A stretch of 64,000 bases of DNA, from NCBI GenBank assembly GCA_017539045.1, contig JAFYHS010000015.1, forward strand, positions 19,503 to 83,502, read 5' to 3'. The DNA is from Bacteroidales bacterium (lineage in GTDB: Bacteria > Bacteroidota > Bacteroidia > Bacteroidales > F082). The position numbers and the translations under genes were made by a program. Positions within the stretch are counted from its first letter, which is position 1. Every line of letters begins with the position of its first letter. The notes beneath the pieces were generated by a model. The model ran no database searches and was not told the origin of the DNA. It saw nothing but the letters and a program-made list of their open reading frames with translations. Below are positions 6,906 to 15,296 of the stretch, piece by piece.

Positions 6906-8468
6906 ATGAAAAAGACAATACTAATCATTATCAACTTGCTGATTGCCACTTGTGTTACACAAGCTCAGGACTACACTTGTGACTCTCTGCTGGCCCGTGT
7001 AGACTCTCCCTATGAAGAAGTAAATATCAACTTCACCAATTCATTCAACACGAACATGCGCGATGGAAGCATCCTGACCTGCATCCCGACAAAGTCGCTA
7101 ATCAACCATCAATACGTTGACTATGGCGATTGGTTCTACAAGACCGATCCCCAAAATCTTTGTGTAATCGACTCAACTTTCGTGGAAGCGGATTTAGATT
7201 TCGGTGAAGATTGTAAACATGTCTTGTTGGCTCCCGACCCCAGGAACGACGGATATATCCTGGCGAAGCTCGTATATAGCGACAAGATTTCCTCCGATTG
7301 CAAGTCTTGGCTCCGGATCAACCACATAGATGACGCACTGAACATACAAGCGCACGGAGATGCTCTCATGGTGCCATTGGATAGCACTTACATACAAAGC
7401 TTGAATAGCATTTGGCTTGAAGACGAAAGCATCATGCTGATGTACATTAAAGACTATTTTTACACACCAATCGTCGCCCGCATAAGTTTGGACGGGACTA
7501 TACTCAGCAGGAATGAATTCGACTCCCTGTTTGCAGGTGAGTGGTGGCATGGCATGGGTGTTTATAATGACACACCTCGAGAATATGCTATATACGATTG
7601 GGCAGTCACCGAGAACGACACTTGCATTGTACTTCACGTGCTCGACTCTTTGCTGAACCTAACAGAAACCTTAACGCTGAATAGCCATGAAGGAGATGTC
7701 TATATGGTTCAGCCAGGCATCAGCCCCGTTTTGAGCATCCAACCTTTTGGCATCTTTCCTTTGGACGATGGTTCTTTTATCGAATACTATAGATACATGA
7801 GGCACAATCTAACCAGAAATGGAGCTTGCTTGATGAAAGTGGACAAAAACACCCATGAATGCTTGTCTAATGTCCAATTTGAGTCCTTCCCCGTCTATAC
7901 GAACCCAAACCGAATGGGCTACCCGATAGGGATAGGAAAGGCCGACGACGGGAATATCTATTTTGCCTACCGCACCAACAATAATGACAACAGTACTGTT
8001 GGTTGGATTGGGATAGCGAAACTTGATCCTGATTTAAACATTCTTTGGCAACGGTATTGTTTCGGGTCTTGGTCTGCACCTACTGGATATTACCACTATT
8101 ATTGCAGTATGGGTCTTACAGAAAAAGGGTTTATGATAGGTGGGAAAATACAAAAAAACGGTGTGCCCTACAACTATTTCCAATTTTTCATCAACGATAA
8201 CGGCACTAATGGCACTCCCGAAATGGATAAATACATCCGCCCCTACGCCTTCTACCCCAACCCCGTGCAAGACTGGCTCCACCTGCAGTACTCGCCCGAC
8301 GTACAGCCCGCCTGCATCGAGCTCTACGACCTTCAAGGGCGACTTGTGAGCAAACAAAGCCAAGGCTTGGATAACATAGAGCTGCAAGGCCTCGCCCCAG
8401 GGCAATACGTGATGAAGGTCACGATGGAGGACGGAAAGACATTTACCGACAAGGTGGTGAAGGAATAA
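6906..8468 (+). CDS. T9SS-exported protein of unknown function
   Basis: 520 aa. Signal peptide ending TQAQ (~residue 20); body of ~420 residues with many aspartates and short beta repeats (DDGNIYFAYRTNNNDNSTVG, LTEKGFMIGGKI) suggestive of a beta-propeller, though I cannot prove blade count. The last ~75 residues form a T9SS type A domain: YAFYPNPVQDWLHL, LYDLQGRLVSKQ, LAPGQYVMKV, KTFTDKVVKE. Starts 35 nt after the lipoprotein gene. The DNA of the sorting domain is visibly G+C-richer than the body, a pattern shared with the gene at 8860. Confidence 0.8.
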   Translation: MKKTILIIINLLIATCVTQAQDYTCDSLLARVDSPYEEVNINFTNSFNTNMRDGSILTCIPTKSLINHQYVDYGDWFYKTDPQNLCVIDSTFVEADLDFGEDCKHVLLAPDPRNDGYILAKLVYSDKISSDCKSWLRINHIDDALNIQAHGDALMVPLDSTYIQSLNSIWLEDESIMLMYIKDYFYTPIVARISLDGTILSRNEFDSLFAGEWWHGMGVYNDTPREYAIYDWAVTENDTCIVLHVLDSLLNLTETLTLNSHEGDVYMVQPGISPVLSIQPFGIFPLDDGSFIEYYRYMRHNLTRNGACLMKVDKNTHECLSNVQFESFPVYTNPNRMGYPIGIGKADDGNIYFAYRTNNNDNSTVGWIGIAKLDPDLNILWQRYCFGSWSAPTGYYHYYCSMGLTEKGFMIGGKIQKNGVPYNYFQFFINDNGTNGTPEMDKYIRPYAFYPNPVQDWLHLQYSPDVQPACIELYDLQGRLVSKQSQGLDNIELQGLAPGQYVMKVTMEDGKTFTDKVVKE

Positions 8469-8573
8469 TGATGGGGATTGCTAATCCCATAAATGAAACC
8501 GAGGATGTTTATGCTGATGTAATAACAAAAACCAACTAATTAACCAAAGTTAACCAATTAAAACCTTACAAGT

Positions 8574-8839
8574 ATGAGAAAAGTATTGTTTACATCGATT
8601 ATTATGTTGATCGCAGTGGCGGCACAGGCACAATAAAAAAAGTTTATCCACATATTATCCTTGGCGGGAACGGTTGCTCGGCGTACATATCCACACCAAC
8701 GGCACTATGGGCAGAGCAAGATATTGTTCTTGATAAAGGGTTTGAATTGGCGCCATGCACGGCTTTCTCTGCCCGAGTTATTGCCGTCCCAGACCCAGAT
8801 CATTCGCCTTTGTATATACAAAACTGCCATAACCATTAA
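8574..8839 (+). pseudogene. Frameshifted small secreted-protein gene
   Basis: ATG 8574 opens a 20-codon frame (stop TAA 8634-8636) encoding a textbook signal peptide, MRKVLFTSIIML...AQAQ, and nothing else. In the -1 frame, from about 8633 to TAA 8837-8839, 68 codons give a protein-like sequence containing ISTPTALWAEQDIVLDKGFE and FSARVIAVPDPD, with no start of its own. The break lies at CAATAAAAAAAG. The simplest reading is one indel separating signal peptide from mature part of an ~88-aa exported protein. Slippage at the A-run cannot rescue it, since the TAA comes before the slippery site. An assembly or sequencing error at the homopolymer is the main alternative. Confidence 0.7.
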
Positions 8840-8859
8840 CAAAACTAATACATAACAAA

Positions 8860-10176
8860 ATGAGAAGGTTAATTATAACGATAACTCTTATCATAGGCTT
8901 TACAAAATGTGTCGTTTCACAAACCAAACAAGTTTACCAACCCGATTCGGCTACCCTGCTTTATGACCACTCCATCCTAGAGGAAGGAGAAACCATGAAG
9001 TTCATTATGTCTTATGATAACGATGGCGTTTTTTATCAATATGAGCAATATTACAGCGAACAACCTGTTAAGAACAAAAGCTTAAAAACCGAAGCCAATT
9101 TAAAATTGCCCTTACAACTCAGAACCATTTATGAATACGATATGGCATTAAACATGATCAGATCGACAGAACAATATTATGCCGCACCTAGACCACCAAG
9201 ATACAGCCATGATTACATTTATAATGAGGGCGTGTTGACTTCTTATGTCTGCCATTATGAAAATATTGAAGAATATGAGTGCACAGATAGTGTTTTATAT
9301 AGGTATGATGAAAACCAAAGACTCATACATGAAACTATTTACAAAGAAAGACTTGCATCTCTTTATCTATCAAAAGAAATAGACTATTCTTACAATAATA
9401 CCAGCGTTGTAAGAACAACTAATGGTCTTTCAAACGGTCATTGGGGCGACTGGGTAACACTTGAAAAGAGCACTCAAGTCTTTGACGAGTATGGAAAACT
9501 ATTGAGCATTGAAACGGAAACCTACAACAAACCAACCACTTTAGAAACCTATTCATACAACGAAAGCGACCATATTCTTAACATCTTAACACAAATTTTG
9601 GCAGATGAGAATTGGACAAATAATAAACTATTAGAATACATTTACGATGGTTATGGACATTTAATCCTAGCGGAAATCAAAGTATGGCAGGATGGAATGT
9701 GGGGCAATGCTGACCGGGCTGTATATGAATTGAACGAAGCCGGCTATCCTATCATAATCAACTTTGAGAAATGGAACGGCGGAGAATGGGAACAAGGCAC
9801 ATGGAAAGCGGATTTCTTCATCTTTTCAGAACCTTATCTCAGTAGACAGAATTATTTCTTGTGTCGTAAAGACGCCAAACGTATTGAAATATCTTACTCA
9901 GCCACGCCCATGCCAAACTATGATGTATACGAGGGCCCGATTAAAAAGGATTTCTGTACGCTCCACCCCAACCCCACCAACGGCAGGGTCACCATCACCG
10001 GCCTCAACCTCCGCCAGGCAGAGGTCGTCAACACGCTCGGACAACGCGTGGCTGCGATAAAGGGCGAAGGTAACCAACTGTTCGTCGACATAAGCAATCT
10101 TCCCGCAGGTGTTTACTTCGTCAACGTCACCGATGAGAAAGGACGGAAGTGCGTGAGTAAGGTGGTAAAGGAATAG
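8860..10176 (+). CDS. T9SS-exported YD-repeat-like protein
   Basis: 438 aa. Signal peptide of ~20 residues (ITITLIIGFTKCVVSQ). Residues ~60-330 contain degenerate strand pairs of the 'YEYD...N.I.S....Y' type (IYEYDMALNMIRSTEQYY, YRYDENQRLIHETIY, YIYDGYGHLILAEIKVW), as in YD/RHS-like or DUF3836-like exported proteins. The end is a T9SS type A domain (CTLHPNPTNGRVTITGLNL, VVNTLGQRV, LPAGVYFVNVTDE, CVSKVVKE). The C-terminal DNA switches to clearly higher G+C from about 9950, which could mean the sorting domain was acquired by recombination with another T9SS gene. Function unknown; probably a surface structural or binding protein. Confidence 0.8.
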   Translation: MRRLIITITLIIGFTKCVVSQTKQVYQPDSATLLYDHSILEEGETMKFIMSYDNDGVFYQYEQYYSEQPVKNKSLKTEANLKLPLQLRTIYEYDMALNMIRSTEQYYAAPRPPRYSHDYIYNEGVLTSYVCHYENIEEYECTDSVLYRYDENQRLIHETIYKERLASLYLSKEIDYSYNNTSVVRTTNGLSNGHWGDWVTLEKSTQVFDEYGKLLSIETETYNKPTTLETYSYNESDHILNILTQILADENWTNNKLLEYIYDGYGHLILAEIKVWQDGMWGNADRAVYELNEAGYPIIINFEKWNGGEWEQGTWKADFFIFSEPYLSRQNYFLCRKDAKRIEISYSATPMPNYDVYEGPIKKDFCTLHPNPTNGRVTITGLNLRQAEVVNTLGQRVAAIKGEGNQLFVDISNLPAGVYFVNVTDEKGRKCVSKVVKE

Positions 10177-10177
10177 A

Positions 10178-10204
10178 GATTCCCTTTCGCTTCGCTCGGG
10201 GAAT
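10178..10204 (+). repeat. GATTCCC...GGGGAAT repeat
   Basis: ATTCCC and GGGGAAT pair around a CGCTTCGC-type loop directly after the stop of the YD-like gene. A shorter hairpin ATTCCC-gaa-GGGAAT at about 10286-10300 lies on the other side of the large hairpin. Confidence 0.55.
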
Positions 10205-10222
10205 GGAGTCAAAATAAGAAAA

Positions 10223-10273
10223 TAGCGGCGGCTGTAGGCGTTACCAATTGGTGACCGTTTATAGCCGCCGCTA
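10223..10273. terminator. Large bidirectional hairpin between convergent genes
   Basis: Outer arms TAGCGGCGGCTGTA and TATAGCCGCCGCTA pair over 14 bp (one G-U), and the inner part GTTACCAATTGGTGAC is almost self-complementary. It lies between a plus-strand gene ending at 10176 and trmH ending at 10313 on the minus strand, so it can stop both transcripts. Weak T-tracts flank it. Confidence 0.7.
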
Positions 10274-10312
10274 ATTATCTCATATCACTACCCATTCCCG
10301 AAGGGAATCTCA

Positions 10313-11059
10313 TTAAACAAACTCAGGATGCAACTCCAAAAACTTCCTGTCGTATTGGCGGATGCGGTTCAACGAACGACGCGTCCACATAAGCCGTAAG
10401 GCATTGCGCTCCTCCTCGGTGAGGTGCCAGTCGATGTCAGTGCTGGCATGGAGTCGGTTGGTAAGTTCATACATCAACAGGGCCGCCGAGACACTGATGT
10501 TGTAGCTCTCCGTGAAGCCGTACATCGGAATGCGCACATGCATGTCGGCATGCTCAACGGCATAGTCAGAGAGACCCAACTTCTCTGTGCCGAAGACCAA
10601 AGCGATAGGTTGGTCCAAAGGAAGCGTTTCGGGCGTGAAGTCGTCGCGATGCGGACAGGTGGCCACAATCTTGTAGCCTTGCTCATGAAGACGTTCGTAG
10701 GCTTCGGGCGTGTTGAATTCATTGCTCTCGTAATAATTCAAGTTCAGCCACTTGGTGCTGCCCAGCACCACATCCGGATTGACATCGTAATGGTTGGTGT
10801 TCTCCACGATATGAATATCCTGTATGCCACGAAGGTCGCAGGTGCGCAACACCGCGCTGGCATTATGGGGCTGGAAAATATCCTCCAAGACAACGGTGAT
10901 ATGGCGGGTGCGGTAGTCGAGCACCTCCTCGAAACGCTGTCGGCGCTCGTCGGTAATGAAGGGCGTCAGGAACTCAAGCATGGCCGCATCGCGGGCAGCA
11001 TCACGCTGAGACTCAGCATCCTGCAACTCTCTTCCGTCGTACACAATGGATTTCTTCAT
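10313..11059 (-). CDS. trmH: SpoU/TrmH-family tRNA (guanosine-2'-O)-methyltransferase
   Basis: 248 aa from the ATG at 11059 (MKKSIVYDG); longer upstream readings run through the promoter. SPOUT motifs are in order: NASAVLRTCDLRGI (~64-77), LVFGTEKLGLSD (~150-161) and IPMYGFTESYNISVSAALLMYEL (~172-195), the knotted SAM-binding site. The length and the Arg-rich C-terminal helix (MWTRRSLNRIRQYDRKF) match TrmH, which 2'-O-methylates G18 in the tRNA D-loop using S-adenosylmethionine. It is transcribed divergently from the TPR gene. Exact RNA target (tRNA versus rRNA) is inferred from family resemblance. Confidence 0.85.
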   Translation of the reverse strand: MKKSIVYDGRELQDAESQRDAARDAAMLEFLTPFITDERRQRFEEVLDYRTRHITVVLEDIFQPHNASAVLRTCDLRGIQDIHIVENTNHYDVNPDVVLGSTKWLNLNYYESNEFNTPEAYERLHEQGYKIVATCPHRDDFTPETLPLDQPIALVFGTEKLGLSDYAVEHADMHVRIPMYGFTESYNISVSAALLMYELTNRLHASTDIDWHLTEEERNALRLMWTRRSLNRIRQYDRKFLELHPEFV

Positions 11060-11085
11060 GCGCTCTGAACTATTATAAAGGAGTG

Positions 11086-11093
11086 CAAAAATA
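11086..11093 (-). promoter_or_regulatory. trmH -7 element
   Basis: Plus-strand CAAAAATA reads TATTTTTG on the minus strand, 26 nt before the trmH start. Confidence 0.6.
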
Positions 11094-11144
11094 CGAAAAA
11101 AGAAAAAATTACAAAAAATTGGACGAGGGTATGACGAAAAAGCG

Positions 11145-11152
11145 TACCTTTG
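11145..11152 (+). promoter_or_regulatory. -7 element of the TPR gene
   Basis: TACCTTTG, 20 nt before the ATG at 11173; a TTG lies near 11119. Confidence 0.55.
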
Positions 11153-11172
11153 CACGCAAATTTTGAATCGCT

Positions 11173-11904
11173 ATGGCAAAACAGAACACTAAACAAGGAG
11201 ACGAAAGACTGGAAAACGTCGAAGAAGCTTTAAGTAAAACCGAACTTTGGATTGAAAACAACCAGAAGACCTTATGGATCATCCTCATCGCATTGCTGGT
11301 TGCCGCATTTGCCATCTATGGCATTTCGAAGTACAAGAAGAGCCGCAATGAAGCTGCCAAGAACCTGAGTTTCCCGCAGGAGATCAGCTTCGAGCAGAAG
11401 GCCACCCAGGCTGTCGACTTCGCCTCATATTACATGGAGAATGAAAACTACGCCACCGCCCTGAACGGCGACGGCGAGAAGCCCGGCTTCCTGGAAATCG
11501 TTAAGGACTATGGCTCGACGAAGGCTGGCAAGCTGGCCGCCTACTATGCCGGTGTGTGCTACCTGAAGCAAGGCAACTACAACGAGGCCATCGAGTATTT
11601 CAAGAAATACACCAACGACGACAAGGTGCTGGCTCCCATGTCACTGGGTCTTATCGGCGACTGCTACCTGCAACTCGGCGACCAACAGAATGCCGTCTCT
11701 TACTACGAGAAGGCCTCCAAGAAGAACCCCAACGAGTTCACCTCCCCGATGTACCTTCAGAAGCTTGGCATGACCTATGAAATCATGGGTGACAACGCCA
11801 AAGCCCTCGATGCTTACAAGACCTTGAAGAAGGACTTCCCACTGAGCAATGAAGCTTTTGAGATCAACAAGAACATTGCTTACCTTGAAGAGAAAATGAA
11901 ATAA
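11173..11904 (+). CDS. Inner-membrane TPR protein
   Basis: 243 aa. A hydrophilic N-terminus (~30 residues) precedes one membrane helix (LWIILIALLVAAFAIYGI, ~34-51), then TPR helices to the end (YYAGVCYLKQGNYNEAIEYF, IGDCYLQLGDQQNAVSYYEKA, LGMTYEIMGDNAKALDAYKTL). This is a single-pass protein with periplasmic TPRs, a layout like YfgM-type accessory factors of the envelope. It is a widely conserved Bacteroidota protein of unassigned function. It has its own promoter and a strong terminator, so it is probably transcribed alone. Confidence 0.8.
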   Translation: MAKQNTKQGDERLENVEEALSKTELWIENNQKTLWIILIALLVAAFAIYGISKYKKSRNEAAKNLSFPQEISFEQKATQAVDFASYYMENENYATALNGDGEKPGFLEIVKDYGSTKAGKLAAYYAGVCYLKQGNYNEAIEYFKKYTNDDKVLAPMSLGLIGDCYLQLGDQQNAVSYYEKASKKNPNEFTSPMYLQKLGMTYEIMGDNAKALDAYKTLKKDFPLSNEAFEINKNIAYLEEKMK

Positions 11905-11928
11905 GAGTACAAAATAACCTTTCATCAC

Positions 11929-11959
11929 ATCCTGGCCCTGTCGGGCCAGGATTTTTTTT
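11929..11959 (+). terminator. Strong terminator after the TPR gene
   Basis: ATCCTGGCCC-TGTC-GGGCCAGGAT, a perfect 10-bp stem with a 4-nt loop, followed by TTTTTTT. It ends only 7 nt before fmt starts. Confidence 0.92.
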
Positions 11960-11966
11960 ACAAGCC

Positions 11967-12935
11967 ATGGACAAGAAGATAAGAATCGCCTATTTCGGCA
12001 CCCCGGAATTCGCTGCCTCGCAGCTGGAAGCCATCCTCGCCGCCGGTTATGAAGTGGCCGTCGTCGTCACCATGCCCGACAAACCCGCCGGCCGCGGACG
12101 CAAGATCCAGTATTCTGACGTCAAGAAAACGGCCATGGAACACGGCCTGCCGCTGCTCCAGCCCGAGAAGCTGAGAGACCCCGAGTTTCTTGCCACCCTG
12201 GCCTCCTATCAAGCCAACCTCTTCATCGTGGTGGCCTTCAGGATGCTGCCTGCCGTGGTTTGGCAGATGCCCGAGCTGGGCACCTTCAACCTCCATGCCT
12301 CACTCCTGCCCCAATACCGTGGCGCCGCCCCCATCAACTTCGCCATCATCAACGGCGAGACCGAGACCGGCCTCACCACTTTCTTCCTCAACGAGGAAAT
12401 CGACAAGGGCGCAGTCATCATGCGTGAGAAAGTGACCATCCGTCCCGACGAGACCGCTGGCGAGCTACACGATGAGCTGATGCTCCTCGGCAACAAGGTC
12501 GTTGTGGAGACCATCAAAAAGATCGAAGCCGGAGAAGTCGACGCCCAGACCCAGGACACACTCGCGGAAGGTCAGGAGCTGAGACCCGCCCCGAAGATCT
12601 CGAAGGAGTTCTGCAACATCAACTGGCACCAAGACTGCCAAACGGTCTACAACCACATCCGTGGCCTTTCGCCCTACCCTGCCGCCCACACGCAGCTCGT
12701 CTCTGAGGCAGATGAGCGCATCGAAATGAAGGTCTTTGCCGCTGAAATAGAGCCTTGCAAAACCGAACTACCCGTGGGCAGTGTGGTCACCGACAACAAG
12801 AAATACCTTAAAATCGCCCTCTCCAACGGTTTCATCAGCCTCAAATTCGTGCAACAAGCAGGGAAAAAAGCCATGGCTATCGACGATTTTTTGCGGGGTA
12901 CACGGCTCGAAGGCGGTTGGAAAACCTCTTTGTAA
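11967..12935 (+). CDS. fmt: Methionyl-tRNA formyltransferase
   Basis: 322 aa, usual length. It formylates Met-tRNA(fMet) with 10-formyl-tetrahydrofolate for translation initiation. Visible: N-terminal Rossmann strand IRIAYFGTPEFAASQLEAI, the active-site run FNLHASLLPQYRGAAPI (Asn, His near 106-108), and EIDKGAVIMREKV with the catalytic Asp of the formyltransferase triad. The C-terminal OB-like domain contains HIRGLSPYPAAHTQL. The gene follows a terminator by a few bases, so its promoter probably overlaps that hairpin or the preceding coding end; I could not place it. Confidence 0.97.
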   Translation: MDKKIRIAYFGTPEFAASQLEAILAAGYEVAVVVTMPDKPAGRGRKIQYSDVKKTAMEHGLPLLQPEKLRDPEFLATLASYQANLFIVVAFRMLPAVVWQMPELGTFNLHASLLPQYRGAAPINFAIINGETETGLTTFFLNEEIDKGAVIMREKVTIRPDETAGELHDELMLLGNKVVVETIKKIEAGEVDAQTQDTLAEGQELRPAPKISKEFCNINWHQDCQTVYNHIRGLSPYPAAHTQLVSEADERIEMKVFAAEIEPCKTELPVGSVVTDNKKYLKIALSNGFISLKFVQQAGKKAMAIDDFLRGTRLEGGWKTSL

Positions 12936-12937
12936 TG

Positions 12938-12957
12938 AGGGAAATACTCCCTTTTTC
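12938..12957 (+). terminator. Weak terminator after fmt
   Basis: AGGGA-aatac-TCCCT then TTTT, just after the fmt stop. Confidence 0.55.
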
Positions 12958-13009
12958 AAAAAAATCACACTTTTTTTGATAAAAAACGCACATTTTTTTC
13001 CAAAAATGC

Positions 13010-13038
13010 TTGCATTATTCAAAAATGCATTATTTTTG
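13010..13038 (+). promoter_or_regulatory. HU gene promoter
   Basis: TTG (13010-13012), 18 nt, TATTTTTG (13031-13038). Same 18-nt spacing as the uvrB promoter. The leader is about 30 nt and ends AATTAAAACTTACT-ATG, an A-rich start region without Shine-Dalgarno. Confidence 0.7.
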
Positions 13039-13073
13039 TCGTGTAAAAGTTTAACCACTAATTAAAACTTACT

Positions 13074-13340
13074 ATGAATAAAGTCGAATTAATTGATGCC
13101 GTTGCTGCAAAAGCCGGCATGACCAAGGTCGATGCAAGAAAGGCTATCGATGCCATCATGGATGTCACTAAAGCTGAACTGAAAAAGGACGGCAAAATCG
13201 CTCTCGTTGGTTTCGGTACCATGAGCGTGAACAAGCGTCCCGCCAGAACTGGCCGTAACCCCAAGACGGGTAAAGCTATCAAGATCGCCGCTAAGAAGGT
13301 TGTGAAATTCAAACCCGCTGCTAACATCTTGAAGAAATAA
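13074..13340 (+). CDS. HU-family DNA-binding protein
   Basis: 88 aa, full HU/IHF length. Helical N-terminus (MNKVELIDAVAAKAGMTKVD), core GFGTMSVNKRPARTGRNPKTGKAIKIAAKKVVKF with the beta-arm and the minor-groove-intercalating RNPKTG proline, and a KPAANILKK end. It bends and compacts DNA in the nucleoid and helps recombination and repair complexes; recQ and uvrB are encoded convergently beside it. HU versus IHF cannot be decided, but Bacteroidota HU homodimers look like this. Confidence 0.95.
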   Translation: MNKVELIDAVAAKAGMTKVDARKAIDAIMDVTKAELKKDGKIALVGFGTMSVNKRPARTGRNPKTGKAIKIAAKKVVKFKPAANILKK

Positions 13341-13358
13341 GATTGTTACAATCAAGAG

Positions 13359-13388
13359 AAAAGCCGTCAGTTATGACGGCTTTTTTTA
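13359..13388. terminator. Terminator shared by HU gene and recQ
   Basis: AAAGCCGTCA-gtta-TGACGGCTTT with T-tracts. The recQ stop codon (13367-13369) lies inside the stem, so the two convergent genes share one hairpin. Confidence 0.88.
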
Positions 13389-15292
13389 TGCCCTTTCCAG
13401 CTCACACGGTTGCCTTCATCCAGCTGCAACACGCCGTTGTCTGCCAGAAATCGTATGGCGTCAAGCACCTTATCCTCTTCAAACTCATTGCATTGTTGCA
13501 ACACCGACTGGATGGGCTGTGCTTCTTCGCTGAGCACATTCCTTAGCTTCTCATCAATCTCTTTATAGGCAGCCATCCCACTCTTACGCTTCTGACACAC
13601 GTCACAACGCCCACAGGCTTTGTCCGTCTCCTCGTTAAAATAACGCAAGAGCTGCACGCTGCGGCACTCCTCGTCGTTGTTGACGAAATCGATGACGGCC
13701 TTCACCCGCGACTCCGCATCTTTCTTCCGATCATGATAGTTCTCCTTGGAGAGGTTGAAATGCCGGGTGTCGACAAACTCCGAGAGGAAGAGTATCTGTG
13801 GCTTGTCGTTACGCGGAGCGTACGACAGGAAATTGTATTCCTCCAATTTCTTCAATTGCTCCACGACTTTGTCTGCCGTCAGCCCCGTCTTCTTCGCCAA
13901 GGTCTCCTCGTTGATCCTAACGAAATCCGTCATCACACCAGGCAAGCTCCTGAGCATGCACTTGATCAGTTCACTATATTGCGGATTGTTGACTTGAAAA
14001 CCATAGATGTCATCACGCGACACCTTGACCATCACCTTGGAAGGCTCGTCGAAGCTGTCGGAAAGCACGAGAAAGCCCTCTTTTTCAAGGATCTTCAAAG
14101 TGTGGAACACCTCCACGATATTGAAACCATAACGGTTGACAAAGTCAGCGATGACGAACGGATACGACACATTCTCCCCTGCCCCAACGGGAATGTTGAA
14201 ATAGTTGCCCAATGCGTTATAGATTAATTTGATGCGGTCAAGTTCGGGAAACGACTGGGTCAGGTTTTCCTGAAGCTTCTTGATGTCGGCAGGCGAAACC
14301 AGCAAGAAAGCCTCCGAGGGCTTTAGGTCACGGCCTGCACGACCGGCTTCTTGGAAATAAGCCTCAATGCTATCGGGCAAGTCCATGTGGATGACGAGAC
14401 GCACGTCAGGCTTGTCGATGCCCATACCGAAGGCGTTGGTGGCCGCGATGACCCTCACCTTGCCTTTCATCCAGAGGTCTTGGCGTTGGTCACGCGTCTT
14501 GGCATCCAATCCTGCATGATAGAAGGTGGCGCTGATGCCCACCGAGTTGAGCCAGTCGGCGATGACCTGTGTGCGTTTGCGGTTGCGCACATACACAATG
14601 GCGCTGCCTTCGGTCATGGCCTCCAGCTTACGGCGTAGCACGCCATATTTGTCGGCCTCACGATACACATTGTAGGTCACATTCTTGCGCTCGAAGCTGC
14701 TTTGGAAGACATTCTTCTCCTTGAAGCCGAGACGCACTTGTATGTCGTCGACCACCTTGGCCGTCGCTGTGGCGGTCAATGCCAAGACGGGCGTCTTGGG
14801 CATATAAGGTCGAATGTCGGCAATCTTCAGATAGGGCGGGCGGAAGTCGTAGCCCCACTGCGAGATGCAGTGCGACTCGTCGACGGCCAACAAGCAGACT
14901 TTCATTCTGCGCAAGGCCTCGATAAACTGGTTGGTCTGCAGTCGTTCAGGCGAGACATAGAGGAACTTCAACCGCCCGTATGCCGCCTGGTTATAGGCCA
15001 GCTCCAAGGCATCGGGATGCATGCCCGAGTAGATGGCCGCCGCGGGGATGCCTTTCTCCACAAGATGCGCCACCTGGTCCTTCATCAGCGCGATGAGCGG
15101 CGTGATGACGAGGCAGAGACCGTCCATGGCCATGGCAGGCACCTGGAAACAGATGCTCTTGCCGCCACCCGTAGGCAACAGCGCGAGTGTGTCCTTCCCT
15201 GCCATCACCGAGTCGACAATGTCCTCCTGAAGGGGACGGAAACTGGGATAACCCCAATATTGCTTCAATATGGCACGGGTCTGGACACTCAT
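13367..15292 (-). CDS. recQ: ATP-dependent DNA helicase RecQ
   Basis: 641 aa. A 3'-5' SF2 helicase that unwinds forks, D-loops and other junctions in recombination and repair. Motif I LLPTGGGKSICFQVPA (~38-54), motif II DESHCISQWGYDFRPPY (~137-153), motif VI QEAGRAGRD (~315-323). The zinc-binding module shows the expected cysteines (CRSVQLLRYFNEE, then CGRCDVC). The winged-helix RQC part follows in shortened form; I do not see a convincing HRDC domain, so this is a short-type RecQ as often found beside longer ones in Bacteroidota. Starts 4 nt after the uvrB stop, so uvrB-recQ is probably one operon. Confidence 0.95.
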   Translation of the reverse strand: MSVQTRAILKQYWGYPSFRPLQEDIVDSVMAGKDTLALLPTGGGKSICFQVPAMAMDGLCLVITPLIALMKDQVAHLVEKGIPAAAIYSGMHPDALELAYNQAAYGRLKFLYVSPERLQTNQFIEALRRMKVCLLAVDESHCISQWGYDFRPPYLKIADIRPYMPKTPVLALTATATAKVVDDIQVRLGFKEKNVFQSSFERKNVTYNVYREADKYGVLRRKLEAMTEGSAIVYVRNRKRTQVIADWLNSVGISATFYHAGLDAKTRDQRQDLWMKGKVRVIAATNAFGMGIDKPDVRLVIHMDLPDSIEAYFQEAGRAGRDLKPSEAFLLVSPADIKKLQENLTQSFPELDRIKLIYNALGNYFNIPVGAGENVSYPFVIADFVNRYGFNIVEVFHTLKILEKEGFLVLSDSFDEPSKVMVKVSRDDIYGFQVNNPQYSELIKCMLRSLPGVMTDFVRINEETLAKKTGLTADKVVEQLKKLEEYNFLSYAPRNDKPQILFLSEFVDTRHFNLSKENYHDRKKDAESRVKAVIDFVNNDEECRSVQLLRYFNEETDKACGRCDVCQKRKSGMAAYKEIDEKLRNVLSEEAQPIQSVLQQCNEFEEDKVLDAIRFLADNGVLQLDEGNRVSWKGHKKSRHN

Positions 15293-15296
15293 GGCA

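Noticed and set aside
8631-8645. Programmed frameshift at the A-rich site in the broken secreted-protein gene
   Set aside because: The in-frame TAA comes before the A AAA AAG heptamer, so ribosomes stop before they could slip there.
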